Position numbers and translations under genes: made by a program. A DNA stretch of 64,000 bases from Steroidobacteraceae bacterium (GTDB lineage Bacteria; Pseudomonadota; Gammaproteobacteria; Steroidobacterales; Steroidobacteraceae): the NCBI GenBank assembly GCA_029266835.1, contig JAQSWD010000003.1, positions 52,434-116,433 of the forward strand. Reading direction: 5' to 3'. The notes beneath the pieces were generated by a model. It made no database searches. It was not told where the DNA came from and was given only the letters and a program-made list of their open reading frames with translations. How positions within the stretch are numbered: position 1 is the first letter of the stretch; each line of letters starts with the position of its first letter. This document shows, one piece after another, positions 35,516 through 42,791 of the stretch.

Positions 35516-36963
35516 GCGTCGACCCCACCTATATGCACACCACCTCAACCACAGCTCCTCAGCCCGCACTGCGGGTGTGGCTGGTGGAGGACGATGCCTC
35601 CATCCGCTGGGTGCTCGAGCGGGCATTGCGCGCCAGCGGCATGGTGCCGCGCGCTTTCGACTCGGCCGAGCCGGCCATGGCCGCGCTGCGCGGCGACGCC
35701 CCGGACGTACTGCTCACCGACATCCGCATGCCAGGGAGCTCGGGTATCGACCTGCTGCGCGAAGTGCGCGTGGCGCATCCCACACTGCCGGTCATCGTGA
35801 TGACGGCGCATTCGGACCTGCCCAGCGCCGTAAGCGCTTACGAAGGCGGCGCCTTCGAATACCTCCCCAAACCGTTCGACATCGACCAGGCCGTGGAGCT
35901 CGTGCGCCGCGCCGGGCAGACTGCCCGCAAGGGTGATGAGGCGCCGGCGCAAACGCCGGAAATCCCGGAGTTGTTAGGCAAGGCGCCGGCCATGCAGCAG
36001 GTGTTCCGCGCCATAGGCCGGCTGTCGCGCTCCAGCGTCGCGGTGCTGATCACTGGTGAGTCCGGTACCGGCAAGGAGCTGGTCGCGCGTGCGCTGCACG
36101 AACACAGTCCGCGGCAGAGCAAACCCTTCGTTGCGCTGAACACGTCGGCGATTCCCGCGGAGTTGCTCGAGTCCGAGCTGTTCGGCCACGAGAAAGGCTC
36201 GTTCACCGGCGCCGACACGCAGCGCCGAGGCCGCTTCGAGCAGGCCAATGGCGGCACGTTGTTCCTTGACGAGATCGGCGACATGTCCACGCCGTTGCAG
36301 ACGCGCCTGTTGCGCGTGCTCGCCGAGGGTGAGTTCTACCGCGTCGGCGGTCAGACGCCCATCAAGGTGGACGTACGCGTGATCGCCGCCACGCACCAGA
36401 ATCTCGAAGAGCGCGTGGAGCGCGGCATCTTCCGCGAGGACCTCTATCACCGCCTCAACGTGATCCGCATCGAGCTGCCGCCGCTGCGTTCGCGCACCGA
36501 GGATGTCCCCGACCTTCTGGGCCACTACCTGCGCCAGGCCGCGGCCGAGCTGGGCACGGAAACCAAGATCCTCGCGCCGGTCACCATGGAACGACTGCAG
36601 TCGTACCGCTGGCCCGGCAACGTCCGCGAGCTGGTAAACCTGTGCCGCCGCCTCACCGCGCTGGCGCCGGGCAGCGAAATCCAGCTGCAGGATCTGCCCT
36701 CGGAAATGCACATCGTCACGCCGGCGGCGCAGACCGACTGGGCCGCCGCGCTCACGCTCTGGGCCAAGGCGCAGCCTCATGACGGCACGACGGCCTGGCT
36801 GGACCAGGCGCTGCCCGAATTCGAACGCGTGCTGATCCGCGTGGCGTTGAATCGCACGCATGGCCACCGGCAGGAGGCCGCCCGGGTTCTCGGGTGGGGG
36901 CGCAACACGCTCACTCGCAAGCTCAAGGAGCTGGGCATGTCTGACGACGAGACGTTGCCCTAG
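35512..36963 (+). CDS. ntrC: Nitrogen regulation response regulator NtrC, sigma-54 activator
   Basis: 483 residues. The receiver domain (about 20-140) has phospho-acceptor Asp70 in VLLTDIRMPG. The AAA+ domain (about 155-390) has Walker A GESGTGKE and Walker B TLFLDEIGDM. The sigma-54 contact loop reads GSFTGA instead of the usual GAFTGA. A Fis-type HTH closes the protein (HRQEAARVLGWGRNTLTRKL). Phosphorylated NtrC should bind the enhancer at 32081-32097 and open the glnA promoter. A large palindrome about 70 bp downstream may end the transcript. Confidence 0.96.
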   Translation: MSVDPTYMHTTSTTAPQPALRVWLVEDDASIRWVLERALRASGMVPRAFDSAEPAMAALRGDAPDVLLTDIRMPGSSGIDLLREVRVAHPTLPVIVMTAHSDLPSAVSAYEGGAFEYLPKPFDIDQAVELVRRAGQTARKGDEAPAQTPEIPELLGKAPAMQQVFRAIGRLSRSSVAVLITGESGTGKELVARALHEHSPRQSKPFVALNTSAIPAELLESELFGHEKGSFTGADTQRRGRFEQANGGTLFLDEIGDMSTPLQTRLLRVLAEGEFYRVGGQTPIKVDVRVIAATHQNLEERVERGIFREDLYHRLNVIRIELPPLRSRTEDVPDLLGHYLRQAAAELGTETKILAPVTMERLQSYRWPGNVRELVNLCRRLTALAPGSEIQLQDLPSEMHIVTPAAQTDWAAALTLWAKAQPHDGTTAWLDQALPEFERVLIRVALNRTHGHRQEAARVLGWGRNTLTRKLKELGMSDDETLP

Positions 36964-37034
36964 CTCGGAGTTCAGGTCAGCGCACGGAGCGTTGGCGCGG
37001 GAGTGGGAAGGCGTCCGGCGCTCAGTTTCGGGCG

Positions 37035-37144
37035 GAAAGAAATGGGGACATTCCTCATTTGCTAGAAAAAGGGGACGCGCCTGCGCCAGGCACGTCCCCT
37101 TTTTCCCGCTTCGCGGGCAAATGAGGAATGTCCCCATTTCTTTC
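37035..37144. repeat. 110-bp nested palindromic repeat (REP/MITE-like), also a potential terminator
   Basis: The outer arms are a perfect 28-bp inverted repeat (37035-37062 with 37117-37144, containing ATGGGGACATTCCTCATTTG). Inside lies a second inverted repeat, AAAAAGGGGACG (37066-37077) with CGTCCCCTTTTT (37093-37104), closing over GCCTG-CGC-CAGGC. A small hairpin CCCGC-TTC-GCGGG follows. The inner hairpin with its T-run resembles an intrinsic terminator for ntrC. Related copies occur at 49117-49162, 43980-43998 and 62627-62656. Such palindromes are typical of REP elements mobilised by Y1 (RAYT) transposases, none of which lies in this window. Confidence 0.85.
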
Positions 37145-37659
37145 TTCCCGAGAGAAAAGCTGCGCAGGCAGAGCTGTCATCTCTGCGCTCGCAACTGCTG
37201 GCGAACGCGGGCTTTCAAGGGACCACCAAAGAGTACCTGCCGAGGACAGATGTCTTCTTCCCAACCCACGAGTGGCCAAAAGGACACTTGGCGTGTTGTT
37301 GTAGCAGGACATCGATCGCCTCTTCGTTCGCTGACGCCCAACCTAACAACCCCTAGTTACTTTCCACGATGCCGATTAGGCATCAACCCGCTTGTCCACC
37401 GGTTTCCGCGGGACAACAATCCGGTCCTGGGGACAGGGAATGTCTGCCGGGTGAAAGCGAGAGTGTTAGCGCTATCCAGCGCGCGAAATTCCCGCTTTTT
37501 GTCGGAGTATTCGCCCAACGGGTTACATAACCGAAGGAGCGCGTGAAAGCCGTCGCGAATCGGAAACAGCTTTGTTTCCAGTGTCCCGGGCTTGTTCCAT
37601 TCTTTGTCCCATCAGGGTTCCGGACATTTTTCCCGTGACGTCCGGCGAAGAGAGGAAAC
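37145..37659. other. 515-bp stretch without a convincing gene
   Basis: No frame here shows protein-like composition or a recognisable motif. Two short hairpins lie near the 3' side, GGAAAC-AGCTTT-GTTTCC (37562-37579) and CCGGAC...GTCCGG (37620-37645). They would fall in the leader of the small membrane-protein gene that follows. Promoters for that gene must be in this stretch. Confidence 0.4.
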
Positions 37660-37821
37660 ATGCAAGAAGTTGTCGTTACAGCCACCAAGTACCCCGAAAT
37701 CGTGGTCCACGGTCAGCGCTACGACTACACGTCGGACATCGTTCTCGCCGTGGTCGGTGTGATCGCTGCCGCGTTCATCGTCTGGCGCTACACGATCGCG
37801 CGTCGGGGCAGTAAGGAATAG
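37660..37821 (+). CDS. Small single-pass membrane protein, 53 residues, unknown function
   Basis: The ATG at 37660 follows GAGAGGAAAC, a good ribosome site. The product has a polar N-terminus (MQEVVVTATKYPEIVVHGQR, YDYTSD), one membrane helix (about 25-43, IVLAVVGVIAAAFIVW) and a positive tail (RYTIARRGSKE), predicting N-out/C-in topology. The opening EVVVTATKY strongly resembles the TonB-box/plug start of TonB-dependent receptors, though no receptor follows. Third-position GC is high, as in neighbouring genes, which supports a real gene. It faces pyrD convergently, 35 bp away. Function unknown. Confidence 0.65.
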   Translation: MQEVVVTATKYPEIVVHGQRYDYTSDIVLAVVGVIAAAFIVWRYTIARRGSKE

Positions 37822-37856
37822 TTCGAACGCTCGTTGCGCGCGGACTGATCGTCCCG

Positions 37857-38807
37857 TCAGTCCGTGCGCAATGAGCCAACGAGCTCGGCGATGCCGCCGA
37901 GCTTGTGGATGTCGAGATAGTCCGCCACGCCCGCGTTGATCTTGCGGCACAGAAGCGGATCGTAGAAAAGCGCAGTCCCCAGGCCCACGGTGGTGGCGCC
38001 CGCGATCATGAACTCCAACGCATCTTCCGCCGTGGCGATTCCGCCCTGGCCGATGATGGGCACGTTGTGTTTCCTCGCCACTTCGTACACCTGGTGAACC
38101 TTCAGCAGCGCGATCGGCTTGATCGCGGGGCCTGACAAGCCACCCTGGATGTTGCCAATGACCGGCCGCCGCGACTTCACGTCGATGGCCATGCCCATGA
38201 TGGTGTTGATCACGGCGAGGCCGTCCGAACCGGCCTCGATGCAGCGCCGCGCGTTTTCCCGGATATCGGTCTGGTTGGGCGACAGCTTGGTGATGATGGG
38301 TTTGCTGGTCGCCTTCCGGCAGGCCTCGACCACCTTGGCCGACATGTCCGGATAATTGCCGAAGGCCACGCCGCCTTCCTTCACGTTCGGACAGGAGATG
38401 TTGATCTCGATGGCGTCGATGGGCGAATCGTCGAAGCGGCGCGTGACTTCGGCATATTCCTCGATGGTCGACCCGGAGACGTTGGCGAAGAAGCGCGTCT
38501 CGCTGAAATCGAGCGTGGGCAGGATCCTGCGCACCACGTGCTCCGCGCCGGGGTTCTGCAGCCCGATGGCATTCAGCATGCCCGACGGCGTCTCGTAGAC
38601 ACGATGGGGCTTGTTCCCCAGGCGCGGCTGGCCGGTGGTGCCCTTGAGCACGATGGCGCCTACGTCCCGGTTGGAAAACCCTTCGACTCGCGTGTATTCC
38701 TCGCCGAAGCCCACGCACCCCGACAGCAGGACGATGGGGGAGTTCAAGTCCAGCCCACAGAATCTGACGCGGAGGGGATTCGGGATCGAAGCGGCGGCGG
38801 CGTTCAT
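37857..38807 (-). CDS. pyrD: Dihydroorotate dehydrogenase, class 1 (1B-like)
   Basis: 316 residues. FMN barrel with catalytic Cys139 in EINISCPNVKEGG, the class 1 base; class 2 enzymes use Ser. Other blocks: SPIVLLSGCVGFGEEY, AIVLKGTTGQPRLGNKPHRV, KPIITKLSPNQTD and IIGQGGIATAEDALEFMIAG. It oxidises dihydroorotate to orotate in pyrimidine synthesis. The sequence style fits class 1B, which needs the PyrK electron-transfer partner, but no pyrK is adjacent. Possibly an alternative PyrD or a related flavoprotein. A CGGACTGA/TCAGTCCG hairpin overlaps its stop codon (37841-37864). Confidence 0.88.
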   Translation of the reverse strand: MNAAAASIPNPLRVRFCGLDLNSPIVLLSGCVGFGEEYTRVEGFSNRDVGAIVLKGTTGQPRLGNKPHRVYETPSGMLNAIGLQNPGAEHVVRRILPTLDFSETRFFANVSGSTIEEYAEVTRRFDDSPIDAIEINISCPNVKEGGVAFGNYPDMSAKVVEACRKATSKPIITKLSPNQTDIRENARRCIEAGSDGLAVINTIMGMAIDVKSRRPVIGNIQGGLSGPAIKPIALLKVHQVYEVARKHNVPIIGQGGIATAEDALEFMIAGATTVGLGTALFYDPLLCRKINAGVADYLDIHKLGGIAELVGSLRTD

Positions 38808-38868
38808 CGGACGCGCATTGTACGATGCGCGCCCGGCTCCGACTCGCCCACTACCTCAGAAACTTCGC

Positions 38869-40173
38869 GTGAAAAAACCCGTACTTCCCTGCCTGTTCCT
38901 GTTCGCCGCCAGCCTCGCCATGGCCGCGGACCAACCCATTTTCGCGAACAACGATCCGACGCCGATCGCCGTCGACCCGGGCTACGAGACGCTGCCGTGG
39001 GCCGACGAGGGCGACCTGCAGGCCCTGGCTTCTCAGGGCTCCATTGAGGTGTGGACGCGGCAGGCGGACGCGGGCCGCGCCAAGGCGGCGGCCATCGCCG
39101 CGCAGTATTGGCTGCAGCAGGTGCCGGCCAACCCGGACAACTGCGCAAAGGCCATCGAATGGTTCACCAAGGCCGAAAAACTGGGCAGCAATGAAGCACC
39201 CGCCTGGCTGGGCCACCTGTACCGACGTTTCGATTGTCCGCAGCGCAATGTAAAAGTGGCGCTCGAATGGCTGCGCAAAGCCGTGCCACTGATGTCATAC
39301 GGCGCGGCCCGCGATCTGTCGGAGATTCTTGCCGACGCGAGCGCGCCCGAACATGACGCCATGCTGGCGTATGCGTACGGACGCGTCGCGGCGGAATCCG
39401 GCGAGTTCACGGCCGACGATCCCGAGTCGCCCGGCCGCCTGGCGGGACTCGAGCAGGGGCTCGACGCGCGCCAGAAGAAGGCCGCCACCGACCTCTCGGA
39501 CAAACTACTAGCCGACATCGGCAAGCGCCGCGCCGCGCTGAAGGCGGCGCCGCGCGAGGAAAAACTCAAGCCCACCGCGTCGGGTGCCGGCTGGTCGGTG
39601 GGCGTCGTGGCTTTCGACGATCTGCGCGAGTGCGCGGCGAACACGGCCAACAACTGCAAGGGTGTGCGCCGCGCGGCGTATTTCAATGCGTCCAACCAGG
39701 GTGCCGAATACCTGCGTTGCAAGTTCGCGCTGGATCATCGCGACTTCGGGCTGGACAGCAAGGCGACCAACGAACGCGAGACCCTTCTGCCGCCGCGCGC
39801 GACGCGCCGGCTGTTCGCCGGCCGCGTGGGCGAGACCGACGGATCGCAGGACCTGCGCGTGACCTGCACGCCGCTCACGGGCCTGGCGGCCAACGTCACC
39901 AATAACAAGTGCAAGGTGACCACCACGGGTGTGCCTTCGGTGGCCGACTTCTATCCACCGGGCTCCAAGCGTCGCAACGAGGAAGGCCGCGTGGTGCTGA
40001 ACATCTGGATGGACCAGAAGGAAGGCAACCCCGCGCTGGTGGAACTCAAGGAGACCAGCGGCTTCAACGAGCTGGATCGTGCTGGCGTGAAGATGGGCAG
40101 TTACATGGCTTTCCGCGGCGACTGCGACCAGGGCTACACCGCCGTGGCGATTTCCTTCCGGCTCGCGGACTGA
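38869..40173 (+). CDS. Exported Sel1/TPR-like protein with C-terminal TonB-type domain
   Basis: 434 residues from a GTG at 38869; the frame is open further upstream but overlaps pyrD. The signal peptide (KKPVLPCLFLFAASLAMA) is followed by Sel1-like helical repeats (about 70-170, CAKAIEWFTKAEKLGSNEAP, LEWLRKAVPLMSYGAARDLS). A central Cys-containing region follows. The C-terminal about 80 residues resemble a TonB C-terminal domain (EEGRVVLNIWMDQKEG, FNELDRAGVKMGSY). No membrane anchor or Pro-rich spacer is present, so it is not a classical energy transducer. A periplasmic scaffold is the best guess. Confidence 0.7.
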   Translation: MKKPVLPCLFLFAASLAMAADQPIFANNDPTPIAVDPGYETLPWADEGDLQALASQGSIEVWTRQADAGRAKAAAIAAQYWLQQVPANPDNCAKAIEWFTKAEKLGSNEAPAWLGHLYRRFDCPQRNVKVALEWLRKAVPLMSYGAARDLSEILADASAPEHDAMLAYAYGRVAAESGEFTADDPESPGRLAGLEQGLDARQKKAATDLSDKLLADIGKRRAALKAAPREEKLKPTASGAGWSVGVVAFDDLRECAANTANNCKGVRRAAYFNASNQGAEYLRCKFALDHRDFGLDSKATNERETLLPPRATRRLFAGRVGETDGSQDLRVTCTPLTGLAANVTNNKCKVTTTGVPSVADFYPPGSKRRNEEGRVVLNIWMDQKEGNPALVELKETSGFNELDRAGVKMGSYMAFRGDCDQGYTAVAISFRLAD

Positions 40174-40185
40174 TCAACGGCGCCG

Positions 40186-40482
40186 ATGTTCCATGTCGTC
40201 CTGTTCGAGCCGGAGATTCCGCCGAATACCGGCAACCTGATCCGCCTCTCGGCCAATACCGGCTGTGAATTGCACCTGGTCAAACCTCTGGGCTTCCGCA
40301 TGGACCGCAAGTCGGTGCGGCGCGCGGGGCTCGACTACGACGAGATGGCGACCGTACGCGTGCACGAGAACTACGCCGCGGCGCGCGCCGCCCTGCCGGG
40401 CCGCTGGTTCGCCCTGGCGAACGCAGCGGCCATCGTCGTCTACGAGGCCTGGCGCCAGCAGGGGTTCAGCGGGAGTAGTTAG
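40186..40482 (+). CDS. trmL: TrmL-like tRNA 2'-O-methyltransferase lacking the central part of the SPOUT domain
   Basis: 98 residues, versus about 150-160 for TrmL. The N-terminal half is excellent (MFHVVLFEPEIPPNTGNLIR, LVKPLGFRMDRKSVRRAGLD), and the last 20 residues match the normal C-terminus (AAAIVVYEAWRQQGFSG). Between them, RWFAL runs directly into ANAAAIVVYEAW, so about 55 residues are absent. Those would carry the GPETRGLP motif and the Ser-rich MNLSN segment of the knot that binds S-adenosylmethionine. The frame is kept across the junction. The product is probably inactive unless the sequence is misassembled. In E. coli trmL also lies next to gpsA-secB. Confidence 0.8.
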   Translation: MFHVVLFEPEIPPNTGNLIRLSANTGCELHLVKPLGFRMDRKSVRRAGLDYDEMATVRVHENYAAARAALPGRWFALANAAAIVVYEAWRQQGFSGSS

Positions 40483-40501
40483 TGCGCGCGGCGCGCGCTG
40501 C

Positions 40502-41506
40502 TCACTGCACTTCGGCGCGGATGGGGCGGGTCATCAGGTCCTTGACCACGTCGCGCGCCGGCTCGTTGCCGTAGAGGATGCGGTAGATGCCGCGGACCAG
40601 CGGCATGTCGACATTCTCGCGCTGCGCGACTTCGTGCACCGCGCGCGCGGCGGTGTATCCCTCGACCACCTGGCCGATCTCACGAAGCGCCGTCTCGACG
40701 CTCTTGCCTTCGGCCAGCGCCAGGCCGAAACGGCGATTGCGCGACTGATTGTCGGTGCTGGTGAGCACCAGGTCGCCGAGGCCGGCGAGCCCCATGAAGG
40801 TTTCGGGCTGCGCGCCCAGCGCGACGCCCAGCCGCACCACCTCGCTGAGACCCCGTGTGATCAGCGCGATGCGCGTGTTCGCGCCAAAACCCAGTCCATC
40901 GGAAAGTCCGGCGCCCACCGCCAGTACGTTCTTCACCGCGCCGCCCACTTCCACGCCGACGATGTCGGTGGAGGTGTAGGCGCGGAAGTTGGGCGCGTGC
41001 AGGCTGCGGGCGAGTTGCGCCGCGAATTCGGCGTCCGGCGAGGCGATGGTCATGGCCGTGGGCAGACCCATGCCCACTTCACGCGCGAACGTGGGGCCGG
41101 ATAGCACCGCCACGGGGTACTTGTCACCCAGCACTTCGTAGGCCACCTGGTGCGGTAGTTTGCCCGTGTCGAGCTCGAAGCCTTTCGTGGCCCAGGCGAG
41201 ACGGGCGTCCCGCGCCAGCAGTGGCTTCAGCTGCGTGAGCAACACGCGCAGGGCGTGGCTGGGGACAGCAACAATAATGGCCACCGCGCCCTTGACGGCG
41301 GCCGCCAGATCATCGTGCACCGCTATTCCATCGGGGAACGCGGCATCGGGAAGGTAGCGGCGATTCTGCCGCTGGGCGCGCATCGCGGACACGTCCGCGC
41401 CGCTGCGGCTCCACAGCCGCGTGGGATGACCGGCGCGCGCGAACTGGATCGCGAGCGCCGTGCCCCAGGAGCCGGCGCCAAGGACGGCGACTGCCTCCCC
41501 GTTCAC
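40502..41506 (-). CDS. gpsA: Glycerol-3-phosphate dehydrogenase [NAD(P)+]
   Basis: 334 residues from a GTG at 41506. The N-terminal Rossmann motif VAVLGAGSWGTALAIQFARA is complete, and AIIVAVPSHALRVLL follows. The catalytic Lys lies in GVEVGGAVKNVLAVGAGLSD, and the C-terminal domain has SRNRRFGLALAEGKSVE. It reduces dihydroxyacetone phosphate to sn-glycerol 3-phosphate for phospholipid synthesis. Last gene of a minus-strand run yibN-grxC-secB-gpsA with very short gaps (7 bp to secB), the same order as in E. coli. Confidence 0.97.
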   Translation of the reverse strand: MNGEAVAVLGAGSWGTALAIQFARAGHPTRLWSRSGADVSAMRAQRQNRRYLPDAAFPDGIAVHDDLAAAVKGAVAIIVAVPSHALRVLLTQLKPLLARDARLAWATKGFELDTGKLPHQVAYEVLGDKYPVAVLSGPTFAREVGMGLPTAMTIASPDAEFAAQLARSLHAPNFRAYTSTDIVGVEVGGAVKNVLAVGAGLSDGLGFGANTRIALITRGLSEVVRLGVALGAQPETFMGLAGLGDLVLTSTDNQSRNRRFGLALAEGKSVETALREIGQVVEGYTAARAVHEVAQRENVDMPLVRGIYRILYGNEPARDVVKDLMTRPIRAEVQ

Positions 41507-41513
41507 TGCAGTA

Positions 41514-41990
41514 TCAGTTCGCCGCGCCCTGGGCAGCCTGGGCTTGCTGCGCGAGACCGCGGGCGAACAGCTCGTTGAAGTCGACCGGCGGCAGCACGAA
41601 ATTCGGGAATCCGCCCTGGGTCACGAGACCCGACACCGCCACACGCGCGTATGGGAACAGCATGTTCGGGCAGACGGTGCCGATGGCGCGGCGGGTGTCT
41701 TCGGCATTCAGCCCGCGCATCACGAACAAGCCGGCCTGCTTCACTTCCACGAGGAAGGCGGTCGCGTCGCCCTGCTTGGCGCCGACGGTGACCGTGAGCA
41801 CCACTTCGTTGACGTCGGGAGCGACCACGGTGGCCGTGGTATTGATGTCCAGCGAGATTTGCGGGTTCCAATTGCCGTCGAGTCGCGGGCCTTTCGGCGC
41901 TTCGTACGAGCAATCCTTGAGATACACGGATTGCACCGCGAGCATCGGGCCAGTCTGTTCATTCGCCACTGGGGTGGTCTGGTTTTCCAT
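41514..41990 (-). CDS. secB: Protein-export chaperone SecB
   Basis: 158 residues. Typical SecB blocks: LAVQSVYLKDCSYEAPKGP, PQISLDINTTATVV, VNEVVLTVTVGAKQGDATAF, LVEVKQAGLFVMRG, VCPNMLFPYARVAVSGLVTQ and GGFPNFVLPPVDFNELF. The tetramer holds preproteins unfolded and passes them to SecA. The start at 41990 is favoured because AGGA lies 9 bp upstream; an ATG two codons earlier (41996) is also possible. Third gene of the yibN-grxC-secB-gpsA run. Confidence 0.97.
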   Translation of the reverse strand: MENQTTPVANEQTGPMLAVQSVYLKDCSYEAPKGPRLDGNWNPQISLDINTTATVVAPDVNEVVLTVTVGAKQGDATAFLVEVKQAGLFVMRGLNAEDTRRAIGTVCPNMLFPYARVAVSGLVTQGGFPNFVLPPVDFNELFARGLAQQAQAAQGAAN

Positions 41991-42021
41991 GATCATTTTC
42001 CTGTCTTGAAGATTGAAAGGG

Positions 42022-42285
42022 TCAGCGGCCGCCGAGCAGCGCGTCGAGCTTGCCCGCCTTTTCGAGTGCGAGCAGGTCGTCACTGCCGCCCACATGCTGG
42101 TCGCCGATGAAAATCTGCGGCACGGTGCGCCGGCCGCTGCGGGCGTGCATCTCCGCGCGTTTCTCGGGCGCGGATTCCACATCGATCTCGGTGGCCGTCA
42201 CGCCCTTGCTCGCGAGCAGCGAGCGGGCCCGATGGCAATACGGGCACCAGCTCGTGGCGTACATGGTCACCGCGGGAGCCGCCAT
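42022..42285 (-). CDS. grxC: Glutaredoxin 3
   Basis: 87 residues, full length. The redox motif CPYC lies in YATSWCPYCHRARSLL. The glutathione-binding cis-Pro segment TVPQIFIGDQHVGGSDDL is intact. It reduces disulfides and mixed glutathione disulfides in the cytoplasm. It is 2 bp from the rhodanese gene upstream and 31 bp from secB downstream, within one operon. Confidence 0.97.
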   Translation of the reverse strand: MAAPAVTMYATSWCPYCHRARSLLASKGVTATEIDVESAPEKRAEMHARSGRRTVPQIFIGDQHVGGSDDLLALEKAGKLDALLGGR

Positions 42286-42287
42286 CG

Positions 42288-42710
42288 TCAGCCCTTGGAG
42301 ACCGGCAGATTCTCGGCGCGCCAGCCGGCGAAACCGCCGCGCAGTGAAAACGCCTTGGTGAAACCCTGATGGTTGAGCTGCCGAACCGCGGCGGCCGAAA
42401 GCGAGCCCGACTCGTCGATGACCACCACGGGCTTTTCCTTGTACCGCTTGAAGTTGTCGGCGGCGGTCAGGATCTGTTCCGAGGGCAACTGCTTCGCGCC
42501 GTTCACATGGGCCAGCGCGAACTCCTCGGGCTTGCGGATGTCGAGCACCAGGGCGCCCTGATTCATCAGCCGGATCAGCTCCTGCGAGGAAATGGCCGCG
42601 AAGGACGTGGCACGCAGGCGCGACTCGTTGACGATGACGATGATCAAAGCCAGCACCGCGGCGCCCACCAGGAGGGGGTGAACGGTGATGTATTCGATGA
42701 GTCGTTCCAT
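42288..42710 (-). CDS. yibN: Membrane-anchored rhodanese-like protein YibN, without catalytic cysteine
   Basis: 140 residues. One N-terminal membrane helix (about 10-28, VHPLLVGAAVLALIIVIV) precedes a single rhodanese domain (about 42-135). The domain has LVLDIRKPEEFALAHVNGAK and the final GGFAGWRAENLPV. The active-site loop, usually CxxGxxS, reads DESGSLS, so the sulfur-carrying Cys is replaced by Asp99. Sulfurtransferase activity is therefore unlikely; a binding role is possible. First gene of the grxC-secB-gpsA operon, divergent from envC, as in E. coli. Confidence 0.9.
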   Translation of the reverse strand: MERLIEYITVHPLLVGAAVLALIIVIVNESRLRATSFAAISSQELIRLMNQGALVLDIRKPEEFALAHVNGAKQLPSEQILTAADNFKRYKEKPVVVIDESGSLSAAAVRQLNHQGFTKAFSLRGGFAGWRAENLPVSKG

Positions 42711-42791
42711 GGTTCAGCGTCGTGCCTGGCGAAAAAGGGAGCGCATTATAGCGGCCGCGCGCGCAAATCCGGGCTATTCGGCACCTAGAAT

